A stretch of DNA of 64,000 nt from JAYVYM01 sp046593925. Lineage in GTDB: Bacteria; Actinomycetota; Actinomycetes; Mycobacteriales; SCTD01. Below, piece after piece: positions 40,836-49,638 of the stretch (positions within the stretch are counted from its first letter, which is position 1; each line of letters starts with the position of its first letter). Under the pieces are notes generated by a model. The model was not told where the DNA came from. It ran no database searches and saw only the letters and a list, made by a program, of their open reading frames with translations. Location of the stretch: the NCBI GenBank assembly GCA_046593925.1, contig JBKJQN010000008.1, forward strand, positions 4,375 through 68,374, written 5' to 3'. The position numbers were made by a program, and so were the translations under genes.

Positions 40836-41752
40836 CCGCGCTGCGCGGGACGGCGCGTAACGAGGCGACGTCCGACGGTGGCTCGGTCGCCACCGTCCTG
40901 CGCCTGGCTGCCCCCCTGGCATCGCGCCGGCTGAGCCCGGCGCAAGCCGTGGCGGTGGTCTGGCGGGTGGAGCTGGCGAAGCTCGTACGGCTCGTGCGGG
41001 TACAGGTGGTCGCCGGGGTCTGCCTCGTCGCGCCGTTCCTGGCAGCAGCTGCTGTCAGCGCGCAGAGCTCCCTGCCGCAGGACACGCTGTTTGGCCAGTG
41101 GCTGCAGCAGTCCGGGCTGGCGCTGCCCCTCGTGGTGCTCGGATTCGCCGGCCAGTGGGTGCTGCCGCTGCTGACCTGTCTGGTGTCAGGGGACATCTTC
41201 GCCTCCGAGGACCAGTTCGGTACGTGGAAGACGGTCCTGACCCGCTCCCGCAGCCGCGGTGAGCTGTTCACGGGCAAGGTCCTGGCCGCGCTGAGCTACA
41301 CGGTCATCGTGCTGGCGCTGCTGGCCGCCTCGACCGTGGTCGCTGGCCTGCTCGTCGGTCGCGAGCCCGTCGTCGGGCTCGGCGGTCAGCTCGTCCCGGT
41401 CGGGCACGCCGCGGCGCTGGTCGTGGCGAGCTGGTCGTTGCAGCTCCCCCCGATGTTCGGCTTCTGCCTGCTGGCCGTGCTGCTGTCGGTCGTCACCCGC
41501 AACAGCGTTGTCGGGATCGGCGGGCCGGTCCTCCTCGGGCTGCTCATGCAGCTGCTGGCCCTGCTGAGCCTGCCGCCCAGGGTGCAGGACGCGTTGCTGA
41601 CGACGCCTTTCTCGGCTTGGCACGGGTTGTGGGTGGAGCACCCCTTTCATGGACCACTCTGGCGCGGCCTGCTGGCCAGCGCGGTGTGGAGCGCGGTCTG
41701 CCTGGCCTCGGCGTGGGGCGTGTTCCGGCGCCGCCAGGTCCGGGTGTCCTGA
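40832..41752 (+). CDS. ABC transporter permease (ABC-2 type)
   Basis: This 306-residue membrane protein has six helices: VAGVCLVAPFLAAAAVSAQS, LALPLVVLGFAGQWVLPLLT, then after a cytosolic loop (EDQFGTWKTVLTRSRSRGEL) YTVIVLALLAASTVVAGLLV and three more. The loop with GTWKTVLTR-R is the coupling region typical of ABC-2 permeases, so this is the partner of the preceding ATPase. ATG 40832 overlaps the ATPase stop. The N-terminal 40 residues are a polar extension. The lipoprotein gene begins two bases after its stop, which makes a three-gene operon. Confidence 0.85.
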   Translation: MTALRGTARNEATSDGGSVATVLRLAAPLASRRLSPAQAVAVVWRVELAKLVRLVRVQVVAGVCLVAPFLAAAAVSAQSSLPQDTLFGQWLQQSGLALPLVVLGFAGQWVLPLLTCLVSGDIFASEDQFGTWKTVLTRSRSRGELFTGKVLAALSYTVIVLALLAASTVVAGLLVGREPVVGLGGQLVPVGHAAALVVASWSLQLPPMFGFCLLAVLLSVVTRNSVVGIGGPVLLGLLMQLLALLSLPPRVQDALLTTPFSAWHGLWVEHPFHGPLWRGLLASAVWSAVCLASAWGVFRRRQVRVS

Positions 41753-41753
41753 G

Positions 41754-42194
41754 ATGCGGGCGGCTCGGTGCCCGTTGTTCGCGTCGCTCGGCATGCTGGC
41801 GGCCTGCGCTCCGAGCTCGATCACGGCGTCGGCGCTGCAGGGCTCGCTGGCCGGGACCTTCGCCCAGCTGTACGCCCTGCAGCAGGCCGAGCAGGGGCAC
41901 CCGCGCCCCGGACTGCCGACCCTGCAGACGACAGCGAGCTGTCGGAAGGGAACGCCGGACACCCCGCAGTCGGGTCCGGGCAACGACTGGTCCTGCCAGG
42001 TCAGCTATCTCGTCGACGGACCCGGAACCCAGGTACGTGCGCTCTACACCGTGAATGTGAATACCGACGGGTGCTGGTCGGCGGACGGGGACGGCCCGGC
42101 GTCGGTAAATGGCGCCCGTACCTTCACCAGCGCCGGAGGTGAGCTGCGGCGTAACCCGCTCTACCTCGTCGACGGCTGCCTCGACGCCGGTTGA
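41754..42194 (+). CDS. secreted lipoprotein of the ABC exporter operon
   Basis: This 146-residue protein has a lipoprotein signal peptide: basic start MRAARC, hydrophobic PLFASLGMLAAC, with the lipobox LAAC and lipid-attachment cysteine at residue 18. The mature part contains four cysteines (TASCRKG, DWSCQV, TDGCWS, VDGCLDAG), probably two disulfides, and a small beta-rich fold (QVRALYTVNVNTDGCW). No family recognised. It lies two bases after the permease gene and so belongs to that transporter, perhaps as an external substrate-handling or immunity protein. Confidence 0.7.
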   Translation: MRAARCPLFASLGMLAACAPSSITASALQGSLAGTFAQLYALQQAEQGHPRPGLPTLQTTASCRKGTPDTPQSGPGNDWSCQVSYLVDGPGTQVRALYTVNVNTDGCWSADGDGPASVNGARTFTSAGGELRRNPLYLVDGCLDAG

Positions 42195-42351
42195 GCGCCT
42201 CGGCCGCCCCCGCCGCCACACCCACACCGGGACAACCCTCGAGAACCCCCGAAGGTTCACCTGCCTGCCCCGAGGAAGCCACCTCCGGCTCGTACCTTTC
42301 GGCCCGCACCGCCCCTCCCCGAGGCGAACATATTGAGATGAGGACCCTACC

Positions 42352-45219
42352 ATGTCCAGACTCCGTTCTGCGCGGTGGCGACACGACCACCGCGGCGTGC
42401 TTCGTAAGACCCTGGCCGCCGGGGTCGGGCTGACCCTGGTGGCCGGACTGGCCACGGCGGCGGCCGCCGGACCGGCGTCCGGCGGCACCGCAAAGGTCGG
42501 CACCAACAATGGCAACGGCATTCTGCTGCCGACCAATCAGCGCCTCACGCCGCTCGGCACCCGCCTGCTGCTGGACAAGGGCCGAGTCGTTTCGTCGTCC
42601 ATCAGCCCGGACGGGCACTACCTGGCCGCGCTGACCTGGCACGAGTTCACCGGTTTCCTGACGATGGTCGACCTCAGGACGAACAAGGTGGTCCAGACGG
42701 TCGGCACCGGCGCTGCGACCGACCCCACGATCGGTGACGGCTCGGTGGCTGCTGACGGCCCGCTGTGGGCACCCGACGGTCATTCGCTGTGGTTCCCCCA
42801 GAGCACCGACCTGGTCCGCTTCCACGTCGGCGCCAACGGCATGGTGTCCTCGCCGGTCACGACGGTCCTGGCAACCACCGTCACCGACCTCAACGGGGCG
42901 ACGACGATCAAGCCCGACCTACCGTCCGGGATGGCGCTGTCGCAGGACGGCACCAAGCTCTACGTCGCCCTGAACGGCGTCAACCAGCTGGGCGTGGTTA
43001 GTACGGCGACCAACGCGCTGCTGAGGGTCACGCCGGTCGGCAATGCGCCCCGGCAGGTCGTGCTGGTCGGGGACCGGGCGTTCGTCTCGAACGAAGGTGG
43101 CCGACCGGCCACCCCCGGGGACGTCACCAACCTGTCCTACGGCACGCCGATCGTCTCAGACACCACCACCGGCGCGGCCACCACCGGCACCGTCTCCGTC
43201 GTGGACCTGGTCGCGACCAAGCAGGTCAAGCAGATCCCGGTCGGCCTGCAGCCGACGGCTGAGTACCTGACGCACGACGGCACCCTGCTTGTCGCCAACT
43301 CCAACGACGACTCGTTCTCGATCATCGATCCGACCACCTCGCAGGTCACCCAGACGGTCAACGCCAACCCGGTGCCGGGCTCCACGGTAGGCAGCTACCC
43401 CAACGCCATCACGATGACGGATGATCACACCATCCTGGTCAGCATCGGGCGTGACAACGCCCTCGCCGTCTTCACCTACGACGGTCCGAAGGCCCCGGTG
43501 CAGTACGTCGGACTGCTGCCGACCGACTTCTACCCGGTCGGCGCGACCTACGACCCGGCCATCGGCAAGATCGTCGTGACCAACGACAAGGGCAAGGGCT
43601 CGCGGGGACCCGCCAGCAGCATCGACGGGGGACCCGGGACCGGACCGGCGCCCGCCATCGTCACGGGGCACAACACCTATGACGACACCGCCTCGATCAC
43701 CGAGTTCGCCATGCCCACCATGGCGCAGATCTCCCAGACCACGCATCAGGTCTTCGTCAACAACAACTGGCTGAATCTGCCCCCGAGCCAGCCGGTCCAG
43801 GGCTCCAGCGCGGCGCCGAAGGCCGTCCCCGTGCACCTCGGCGACCCCTCGAAGATCAAGCACGTCTTCCTGATCGTGCGGGAGAACCGCACCTATGACC
43901 AGGTCTTCGGAGACATCGGCAAGGGCAACGGCGACCCGACCCTCGCGCAGTTTGGTGCCAAGGCCACGCCGAACGCGCATGCGCTGGCGAACACCTTCGG
44001 CCTGATGGACAATTTCTACGATGAAGGCACCCTTTCGGCAGACGGGCACAACTGGCTTGTCCAGGCCGATGCGAACGACTACATCGAGAAGGAGTTCGGC
44101 GCCTTCTACCGCAGCTACCCGGCGCAGGGCGGCGACGCCTTGGCCTACCAGCGGGACGGCTTCCTCTGGAACGCCGCGCAGGCTGCGGGGCAGACCGTCA
44201 AGGCCTACGGCGAGTACAACAACTTCTTCACCCAGCAGAGTCCGGTCCCGTCGTGGTCGGACTACTACCGCGATTCCCAGATCCTGGAGGGCAAGGCCAA
44301 GGGCCCGCTACCGGTGCCGCTCTCCTCGATCAACACGTACTCCGACATTCCCTCGCTGAACGCCATCGATGACCACCAGTTCCCGCCGTTCGACCTTGGG
44401 ATCCCGGACCAGTACCGCGCCGACGTGTGGCAGAAGTCCTTTGCCAGCACCGAGAAGTCTGGCCAGGCACCGAACCTCAGCCTGATCTGGATGCCCGTCG
44501 ACCACACCTCCGGCGTCGGGTCGGGCAACCCCGACCCGGTCGCCCAGGTGGCGGACAACGACCTCGCCATCGGCCGAATGATCGACACCATCTCGCACTC
44601 GTCGATCTGGAGCAGCTCCGCGGTCTTCGTCCTCGAGGACGACAGCCAGAACGGCACCGATCACGTCGACGGACACCGCGCCCCGCTTCTGGTCGCCAGC
44701 CCGTACGCCAAGCGCGGCGTCGTCGACAGCACCACGTACACCCAGCTCAACGTCGTGAAGACGATCGAGCAGATCCTCGGCGTGGCTCCGATGAACCAGA
44801 TGGACCGGGCCGCGGTCCCGATGTCGGACGCCTTCACCGACTCGCCCGACATGACGCCGTACAACGCTGTCCCCAACCAGATCCCCTTGACCCAGGGTCT
44901 GGCCCCAGCAGCCGCAGCGACCGGCCCCTCGAACGCGGCCCAGACCGCCACCGCGCCGGACTTCGTCCCGCAGTCAGCCGCCGCCCTCGGGATCCCGGCA
45001 GCCGAGCAGGACACGTACAACAGCTGGGTCGTCTGGAGCCGCGGCGGGCACTTCAGTGGAGCTGGCGCCCTGCAGGACTGGGCCAACCCGGCCCAGTTGA
45101 ACCGGCTCGACTGGTACAGCGCCCACGACTGGAAGACCCCCTACCCGGGTGACGCGGCGATCCTGACGCCCGACCAGGTGCCCGGCCACAATCTGCCAGC
45201 CGGCCTCCTGGGCGACTGA
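42352..45219 (+). CDS. secreted YncE-type beta-propeller / phosphoesterase bifunctional protein
   Basis: This is a 955-residue exported protein with a signal peptide at residues 1-45 (KTLAAGVGLTLVAGLATAAA). Residues about 60-440 are a seven-bladed propeller with YncE-like repeats (SGMALSQDGTKLYVALNGVN, TGTVSVVDLVATKQVKQIPV). Residues about 500-850 match the phosphoesterase/acid phosphatase (PF04185-like) fold: IKHVFLIVRENRTYDQVFGD, ANTFGLMDNFYDEGTLSADG and VFVLEDDSQNGTDHVDGHRA, with D and H of a bimetal site. Relatives act on phosphate mono- or diesters outside the cell. ATG 42352 follows gatgagga. A double hairpin terminator closes the gene. No phosphate regulon gene is adjacent. Confidence 0.88.
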   Translation: MSRLRSARWRHDHRGVLRKTLAAGVGLTLVAGLATAAAAGPASGGTAKVGTNNGNGILLPTNQRLTPLGTRLLLDKGRVVSSSISPDGHYLAALTWHEFTGFLTMVDLRTNKVVQTVGTGAATDPTIGDGSVAADGPLWAPDGHSLWFPQSTDLVRFHVGANGMVSSPVTTVLATTVTDLNGATTIKPDLPSGMALSQDGTKLYVALNGVNQLGVVSTATNALLRVTPVGNAPRQVVLVGDRAFVSNEGGRPATPGDVTNLSYGTPIVSDTTTGAATTGTVSVVDLVATKQVKQIPVGLQPTAEYLTHDGTLLVANSNDDSFSIIDPTTSQVTQTVNANPVPGSTVGSYPNAITMTDDHTILVSIGRDNALAVFTYDGPKAPVQYVGLLPTDFYPVGATYDPAIGKIVVTNDKGKGSRGPASSIDGGPGTGPAPAIVTGHNTYDDTASITEFAMPTMAQISQTTHQVFVNNNWLNLPPSQPVQGSSAAPKAVPVHLGDPSKIKHVFLIVRENRTYDQVFGDIGKGNGDPTLAQFGAKATPNAHALANTFGLMDNFYDEGTLSADGHNWLVQADANDYIEKEFGAFYRSYPAQGGDALAYQRDGFLWNAAQAAGQTVKAYGEYNNFFTQQSPVPSWSDYYRDSQILEGKAKGPLPVPLSSINTYSDIPSLNAIDDHQFPPFDLGIPDQYRADVWQKSFASTEKSGQAPNLSLIWMPVDHTSGVGSGNPDPVAQVADNDLAIGRMIDTISHSSIWSSSAVFVLEDDSQNGTDHVDGHRAPLLVASPYAKRGVVDSTTYTQLNVVKTIEQILGVAPMNQMDRAAVPMSDAFTDSPDMTPYNAVPNQIPLTQGLAPAAAATGPSNAAQTATAPDFVPQSAAALGIPAAEQDTYNSWVVWSRGGHFSGAGALQDWANPAQLNRLDWYSAHDWKTPYPGDAAILTPDQVPGHNLPAGLLGD

Positions 45220-45230
45220 GGCCAGTTCGC

Positions 45231-45288
45231 GCACGGCATGTGCGGCGCCCACCCGTCCCCTCCCGGGGTGGGTGGGCGCTTGCCGTGC
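45231..45288 (+). terminator. nested hairpin terminator after the phosphoesterase
   Basis: Inner arms 45245-45254 and 45270-45279 (gcgcccaccc / gggtgggcgc) and outer arms 45231-45238 and 45281-45288 (gcacggca / tgccgtgc) pair perfectly. It begins 11 bases after the stop codon. Confidence 0.8.
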
Positions 45289-45457
45289 AGCTCAGCAAAG
45301 CGGAGCACCCCATCTCGCGCCCGCGGCCCGGTGGAGTCGCGCCATGACGGGGCCGGTGTCAAAGTTTGGGCTCACGGACACATGTGGAGCGGGTGTGGCC
45401 TGGACGTCTGACCTGGACGGTTCACCCACTCCGGCCAGCCACCTGCCCAGGAGAGCC

Positions 45458-46147
45458 ATGCAGATACGTGTGACAACACAAGGTCCGTACGTCGTCACCG
45501 ACGGCCCCGGGCCGCACCGCGCGAGGCCGCTGTCCACCGAGCGAGCTGAGCCGATCGCCTGGGAGCACGACTCGACCCTGCCGAGCGACGCTGGCTACTC
45601 GCTGTGTCGATGCGGGGCCTCGGCCCACAAGCCGTTCTGCGACGGCAGCCACGTCACGCACGAGTGGGACGGCACCGAGACCGCGCCGACGACCGACTAC
45701 GGCGAGCGTGCCCGGTCCCTCGCCGGAACGGGCATCACGGTCCGGGACGACCGCGGGCTGTGCGAGCACGCCGGCTTCTGCGCCAACAAGCTGAGCAATG
45801 TCTGGAAGATGACCGCCGAGACTGAGAACACAGCGGTGCGCTCGCAGGTCGCCGCGATGGTTGAGCGCTGCCCCAGCGGGGCGCTGACCTACCGGTTGCC
45901 CGGGAGCGGCGACGACGTCGAGCCACCGTTGGCACCAGCCGTCGCGGTGCTCGACAACGGGCCGTTGTGGGTCACCGGTTCCGTGCCGGTCGAACGCGCG
46001 GACGGCCAGCACCTCGAGACCCGGGCGCGGATGACGCTGTGCCGCTGCGGGGCATCGAACAACAAGCCTCTGTGCGACGGTTCGCACGCCGCTCTCGGGT
46101 TCGCCGACGCCGCTGCACCGGTGCCGGCTCAGCCCGGCTCTGCCTAG
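45458..46147 (+). CDS. CDGSH iron-sulfur protein, two CDGSH domains plus central Fe-S domain
   Basis: This is a 229-residue protein. The first CDGSH site is CRCGASAHKPFCDGSH at residues 50-65, and the second, CRCGASNNKPLCDGSH, is near residues 201-216; each has three cysteines and one histidine for a [2Fe-2S] cluster. Between them, GLCEHAGFCANKLSNVWKMT and VERCPSGALTYRL form a divergent mono-cluster ferredoxin-type domain (Fer4_19) with its own cysteines. This three-part build is found in bacterial mitoNEET relatives, thought to take part in redox or cluster transfer. ATG 45458 follows CAGGAG. The product is cytosolic. It stands alone, with its end against remnants. Confidence 0.9.
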   Translation: MQIRVTTQGPYVVTDGPGPHRARPLSTERAEPIAWEHDSTLPSDAGYSLCRCGASAHKPFCDGSHVTHEWDGTETAPTTDYGERARSLAGTGITVRDDRGLCEHAGFCANKLSNVWKMTAETENTAVRSQVAAMVERCPSGALTYRLPGSGDDVEPPLAPAVAVLDNGPLWVTGSVPVERADGQHLETRARMTLCRCGASNNKPLCDGSHAALGFADAAAPVPAQPGSA

Positions 46148-46178
46148 GCCATTCTGAATCTGGACAGGTCGCCGTTCG

Positions 46179-46499
46179 TCAACAGCCCTGCCGCTCGTCC
46201 CGGGACAGCACCCGGTCTGCAGCGAGCGGAACGGCCCGAATGTCCGTGTGGAGCGGATGCGACCACCAAGCGACGGCGTCGGGCCGCCGGTGGGGGTCCA
46301 GGTCGAACCTCAGCCCAATCAGGCTCCGCCCCGGACCGTGGCGGAACCGCTGGGTGACCAGGGTGCCGCTGCCATGGGCAGGCGAGGTCGTAGCCGTTCG
46401 CGGCAGGTTGGTCAGCAGCGCCCAGAAGCTGTCCGGAGCGGCGGCGCCGGAGATGTGCTGGACGGTGACAGTCATGCCGGACAGGTCGGTGGGGTTCAC
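46179..46499 (-). CDS. hypothetical protein, 106 aa, next to MFS remnant
   Basis: From GTG 46499 (overlapping the stop of the transporter remnant as GTGA) or ATG 46475, a frame with high GC3 reads MTVTVQHISGAAAPDSFWAL, LIGLRFDLDPHRRPDAVAWW and ends DRVLSRDERQGC. It is soluble, with two tryptophans in sequence and no known motif. The exact overlap with the upstream frame suggests that both once formed a transporter operon. Function unknown; it may be intact. Confidence 0.45.
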   Translation of the reverse strand: MNPTDLSGMTVTVQHISGAAAPDSFWALLTNLPRTATTSPAHGSGTLVTQRFRHGPGRSLIGLRFDLDPHRRPDAVAWWSHPLHTDIRAVPLAADRVLSRDERQGC

Positions 46500-46746
46500 C
46501 GGCGACCGTCTGCGACGAGGGCAGCCCGCGGATCGGAGCTACGGCTGCGTACAGGGGACGCGAAGACGCTGCCGATGACAGCGACCCCGAAGGTCCCGCC
46601 GAGCCTGTTGCCCAGCCGGACGACCAGCAACGTGCCGGCGATCGACCCGGCCGCCACGGACAGCGCGACCGGCAGGATGCGCAGCCCGGTCTCCAGCGGG
46701 CTGTAGCCGTGCAGGAACTGGAAGTACCGCGTGATCAGGAAGGTTG
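46496..46746 (-). pseudogene. MFS drug transporter (DHA2-like) pieces joined across a deletion
   Basis: FLITRYFQFLHGYSPLETGL and RILPVALSVAAGSIAGTLLV match the middle of fourteen-helix EmrB/QacA transporters (the QGYSPLEAGL-RILP block). The frame then passes from RLGNR directly to LGGTFGVAVIGSVFAS, the penultimate segment of the same family, so more than 100 residues have been lost in frame. The start is also missing. It ends at TGA 46496. Confidence 0.65.
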
Positions 46747-46853
46747 GTCTGTCAGCAGCTGCTCGACCACATCGAGGCAGGCCTGCTCCTCACCGCCGGC
46801 TGACCCGCGACCGTCAGCTCGAGCGCGGCACCGTGCCCTGCGATGATGGGCTG

Positions 46854-48224
46854 GTGAGCGACCTCGGCGCGTGCGCCGCGCGGCACCTGCCCTGGGCCCG
46901 GTTCGACGACGCAGTCACAGGGACCGCCCACGTATTCCAGTCGCCCTACGCGGCCCTCGCGGCGCAGTCGAGCGAACAGGTTGCGGCCGTGCTCGACGAC
47001 GTGGACCGGGCCACGCAAGAGGGAGCCTGGGCTTTCGGCTACGTCGCCTACGAAGCTGCCGCCGGCCTCGGCGCCGGTCCGGCTGTTGATGACCGCGAGC
47101 CCGGCGTACAGCCCCTCGCCTGGTTCGGGCTGTGCGAAGAACCGACCGCCGTACCCCTGGTGTCCGCGCCGCCCGGCGATACCCGGGGATACAGCGCGAT
47201 GGCCTGGCAGCCAGGCTGGACGGACACCCGGTACCGGGACGACGTCGCCAGCGTGCGCGAGCACATCCCGCGGGGCGACATCTACCAGTGCAACCTGACC
47301 GTACGTTTGCATTCCCGGATTCAGGGGGACCTGACGCAGCTCTACGCGGACCTGGTCCTGAATTAACGGACCCGGTACGGTGCATACCTGGACGTGGGGA
47401 CGCAGGTGATCCTGAGCGCGAGCCCGGAGCTGTTCTTCGAATGGCGGGGGGACCGGCTCACGACCAGGCCGATGAAGGGAACGGCTGCCCGCGGCCGGAC
47501 CCTGGCGGAGGATCAAGAACGTCTGCTCACGCTGACGAGCAGCGAGAAGGAACGCGCCGAGAACGTCATCGTCGTCGATCTTCTCCGCAACGACGTCGGA
47601 CGCGTATCCACCATTGGCAGCGTCGACGTGCCGGCGCTCTGCGTCCCGGAGCGGTACGAGACCGTCTGGCAGCTGACCTCGGATGTGACCGGGACTGTCC
47701 TGCACGGCGCGGGGCTCGCGGACGTGTTTCGCGCTCTCTTCCCGTCCGGTTCCGTGACCGGAGCTCCGAAGCGCCGCGCGATGGAGATTATCCGCGGCCT
47801 GGAGACCACACCTCGCGGGATGTACTGCGGCGCCGTGGGCTTCGTGGCGCCGCCCGGGACGGCGCTGCGCGCACGTTTCAGCGTCGCGATTCGGACGCTG
47901 ACGCTCGACCGGGCTACCGGCGAGGCGGTCTATGGCAGCGGAAGCGGGATCCCCTGGGCCTCGGAACCGGAGGCCGAGCTCGCCGAGGTGCGCGCCAAAG
48001 CCGCCATCCTGAACGCGCCGTACCGGGAGTCTGACCTCCTGGAGACCATGGCCTATTTGCCGGCTACCGGAGTACGTCACCTCCAACGACACCTGCGGCG
48101 TGTCGCCGAATCAGCAAAGTACTTCGGCTTCCCGTTTGATGAAGACCTCGCAGACCGGCGTCCGGAGCTCCTTGGCGCGCGCATCGTGCAGGCCCCGCGA
48201 CGGGGCGACACACCGGTACGTTGA
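46854..48224 (+). pseudogene. pabB: aminodeoxychorismate synthase/lyase fusion (PabB-PabC) with nonsense codon and truncated end
   Basis: From GTG 46854 the frame encodes a PabB: FGYVAYEAAAGLGAGPAV, SVREHIPRGDIYQCNLTVRL. A TAA at 47364-47366 then interrupts LVLN*RTRYGAYLDVG, and the same frame goes on with the chorismate-binding core: ILSASPELFFEWRGDRLTTR, PMKGTAARGRTLAEDQERLL, VDLLRNDVGRVSTIGSVDVP, LFPSGSVTGAPKRRAMEII and AVYGSGSGIPWASEPEAELA. A single CAA-to-TAA change would explain the stop. After about residue 405 the class-IV aminotransferase (PabC) domain begins (DLLETMAYLPATGVRHLQRH) but breaks off after some 45 residues. Folate p-aminobenzoate synthesis from this copy is therefore unlikely. 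Confidence 0.8.
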
Positions 48225-48239
48225 TGTAGGCGCCGCTCA

Positions 48240-48627
48240 GGTGACCTCGACAGTTCGTCCACGAGCGCTGCCAGCAGCGTCTCGATCGGAGGCGGCGGCG
48301 TCGATGCGATCAGGTCCGGCAGACCGGTCCCCACACCCTCGGCTGCCGCTGAGAGCGCGTTGAAGACGTACGTCCAGAACGCGTCGAGCTCGTTGTCGGA
48401 CGGGCCGAGCGAAAGCCAGGCGACGACGCGACCCTCAGCGGCGGATTCGCTGAGCCACTCAACGAGCAGGGTGGTCTGCCGAAGCCAGCCGTGGCTGATG
48501 GCAGGGTCAGTGTCGCGTCGGCGCCATCGCGCAGCCGCATGTCGAGTCGGGGCCGGCTGACGAGTCCTCGTCGCAGCGTCGGTGCGTACAGCTTGGTCGC
48601 GATGATCAGACCTGCCATTTCCTCCAC
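48240..48627 (-). pseudogene. N-terminal remnant of a MalT/LuxR-family ATP-binding regulator
   Basis: From ATG 48627 the frame reads IIATKLYAPTLRRGLVSRPR, the typical start of large LuxR (LAL/MalT-type) regulators, then TLTLPSATAGFGR. There a base is missing from the Walker A region (GFGKTT), and the next frame continues LLVEWLSESAAEGRVVAWLS, GPSDNELDAFWTYVFNALS and PPPIETLLAALVDEL. The homology ends at about 48250, near the broken end of the PabC domain on the other strand. Roughly 130 of 900 residues are left. Confidence 0.65.
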
Positions 48628-48757
48628 CCCACGGCGAACCGTCGTGTACGAAATAGGTGCTCCAGCTGCACGCGGCCCACAGTTGCGGGCTACGCGCTGC
48701 CGCGTCGTGCGTATCGCGACCCGTCTGCGTCCAAGCTCGTTGAGACGACGGCCCCCT

Positions 48758-49414
48758 TCACAGCCGGGGCGCGAAGGAGCGGAGGAGTGCTGTGGCGAAG
48801 GCGATGCTGCCTGACGAGTTGGCGATCAGGGCGCCGCGATCGCCGTGACGCACCGCGGGTCGTACGCCGAACACGGCCGCTTCGTCGCCCAGCCCGCCGA
48901 TCGGCTTGGGAGGGTCGAAGTTGGCCAGGCTCCTGTACTCGGCGGCCGTCATCACGTCGAGCGTGATCTCCCCGGTGGTCCCCGGGTTTCCGGTGAAGTG
49001 GTACGTGCAGGCGGAGTGCTGCTCGACGGCGGGACCCACGTCGGTCTTGGTCGGCACCGTCCTGAGTGCGTAGGTCGAGGCCGGGTACATCGAGGCCAGC
49101 ACGGCGGTAGTGGCTGCCGAGAAGTCCGCGGGCGTGAGAAGCGTGCAGGAGTCCACGCCCCCCAGGGTGGTGCCGACAGAGTCGGTGCCGCCTGTGGCGC
49201 TTGCGTCTGCTGTGGCGCTCTCACCTGCCTTGGGTGAGACAGCCGTCGAGGCTGTGGCGGAGGCCGCGGTCTTCGCGGCGTTCCCTGCGCATCCTGACGC
49301 CACGAGCATGCCCAAGAGCGTCACGACAGCCAACCAGGTTCGCGGCTGCACGGCTGGTAGCGCTCGCCAGGCAACGGGGCTCACCGGCCGAACGTAGCGA
49401 GATACCAGCCTCAC
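48758..49414 (-). CDS. secreted lipoprotein, DUF3558-like
   Basis: This is a 218-residue protein. Its signal sequence is hydrophobic (TWLAVVTLLGMLVASGC) with lipobox VASGC; the upstream part is long, so GTG 49381 or another internal start may be the true one. A threonine/alanine/serine linker follows, then a globular domain: VDSCTLLTPADFSAATTAVL, HSACTYHFTGNPGTTGEITL and FDPPKPIGGLGDEAAVFGVR. The C-x(n)-C spacing and the GLGDEA segment are those of the DUF3558 cell-wall lipoproteins of actinobacteria. Function unknown. It lies downstream of the catabolic cluster without overlap. Confidence 0.75.
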   Translation of the reverse strand: MRLVSRYVRPVSPVAWRALPAVQPRTWLAVVTLLGMLVASGCAGNAAKTAASATASTAVSPKAGESATADASATGGTDSVGTTLGGVDSCTLLTPADFSAATTAVLASMYPASTYALRTVPTKTDVGPAVEQHSACTYHFTGNPGTTGEITLDVMTAAEYRSLANFDPPKPIGGLGDEAAVFGVRPAVRHGDRGALIANSSGSIAFATALLRSFAPRL

Positions 49415-49638
49415 GGGAAGTGCTGCCCGACATCACATCGGGACGACCTGACCGACAGGGAGCGCGTCCCGCAGGTCCCGGGCCGGCGAGGACCACCGCA
49501 TCGCCGTGACGACGTCGGGTCGGGGCTGGAAGAAGGCGGCGCGCCTCGTCGTCGTCCATGGCGCGATCCGGGCCCGGCATCGCGGCCAAGTGCAGAACCC
49601 GCCCCGCACGGGAACTGTGAGCACCCGCCGGATCCGCA

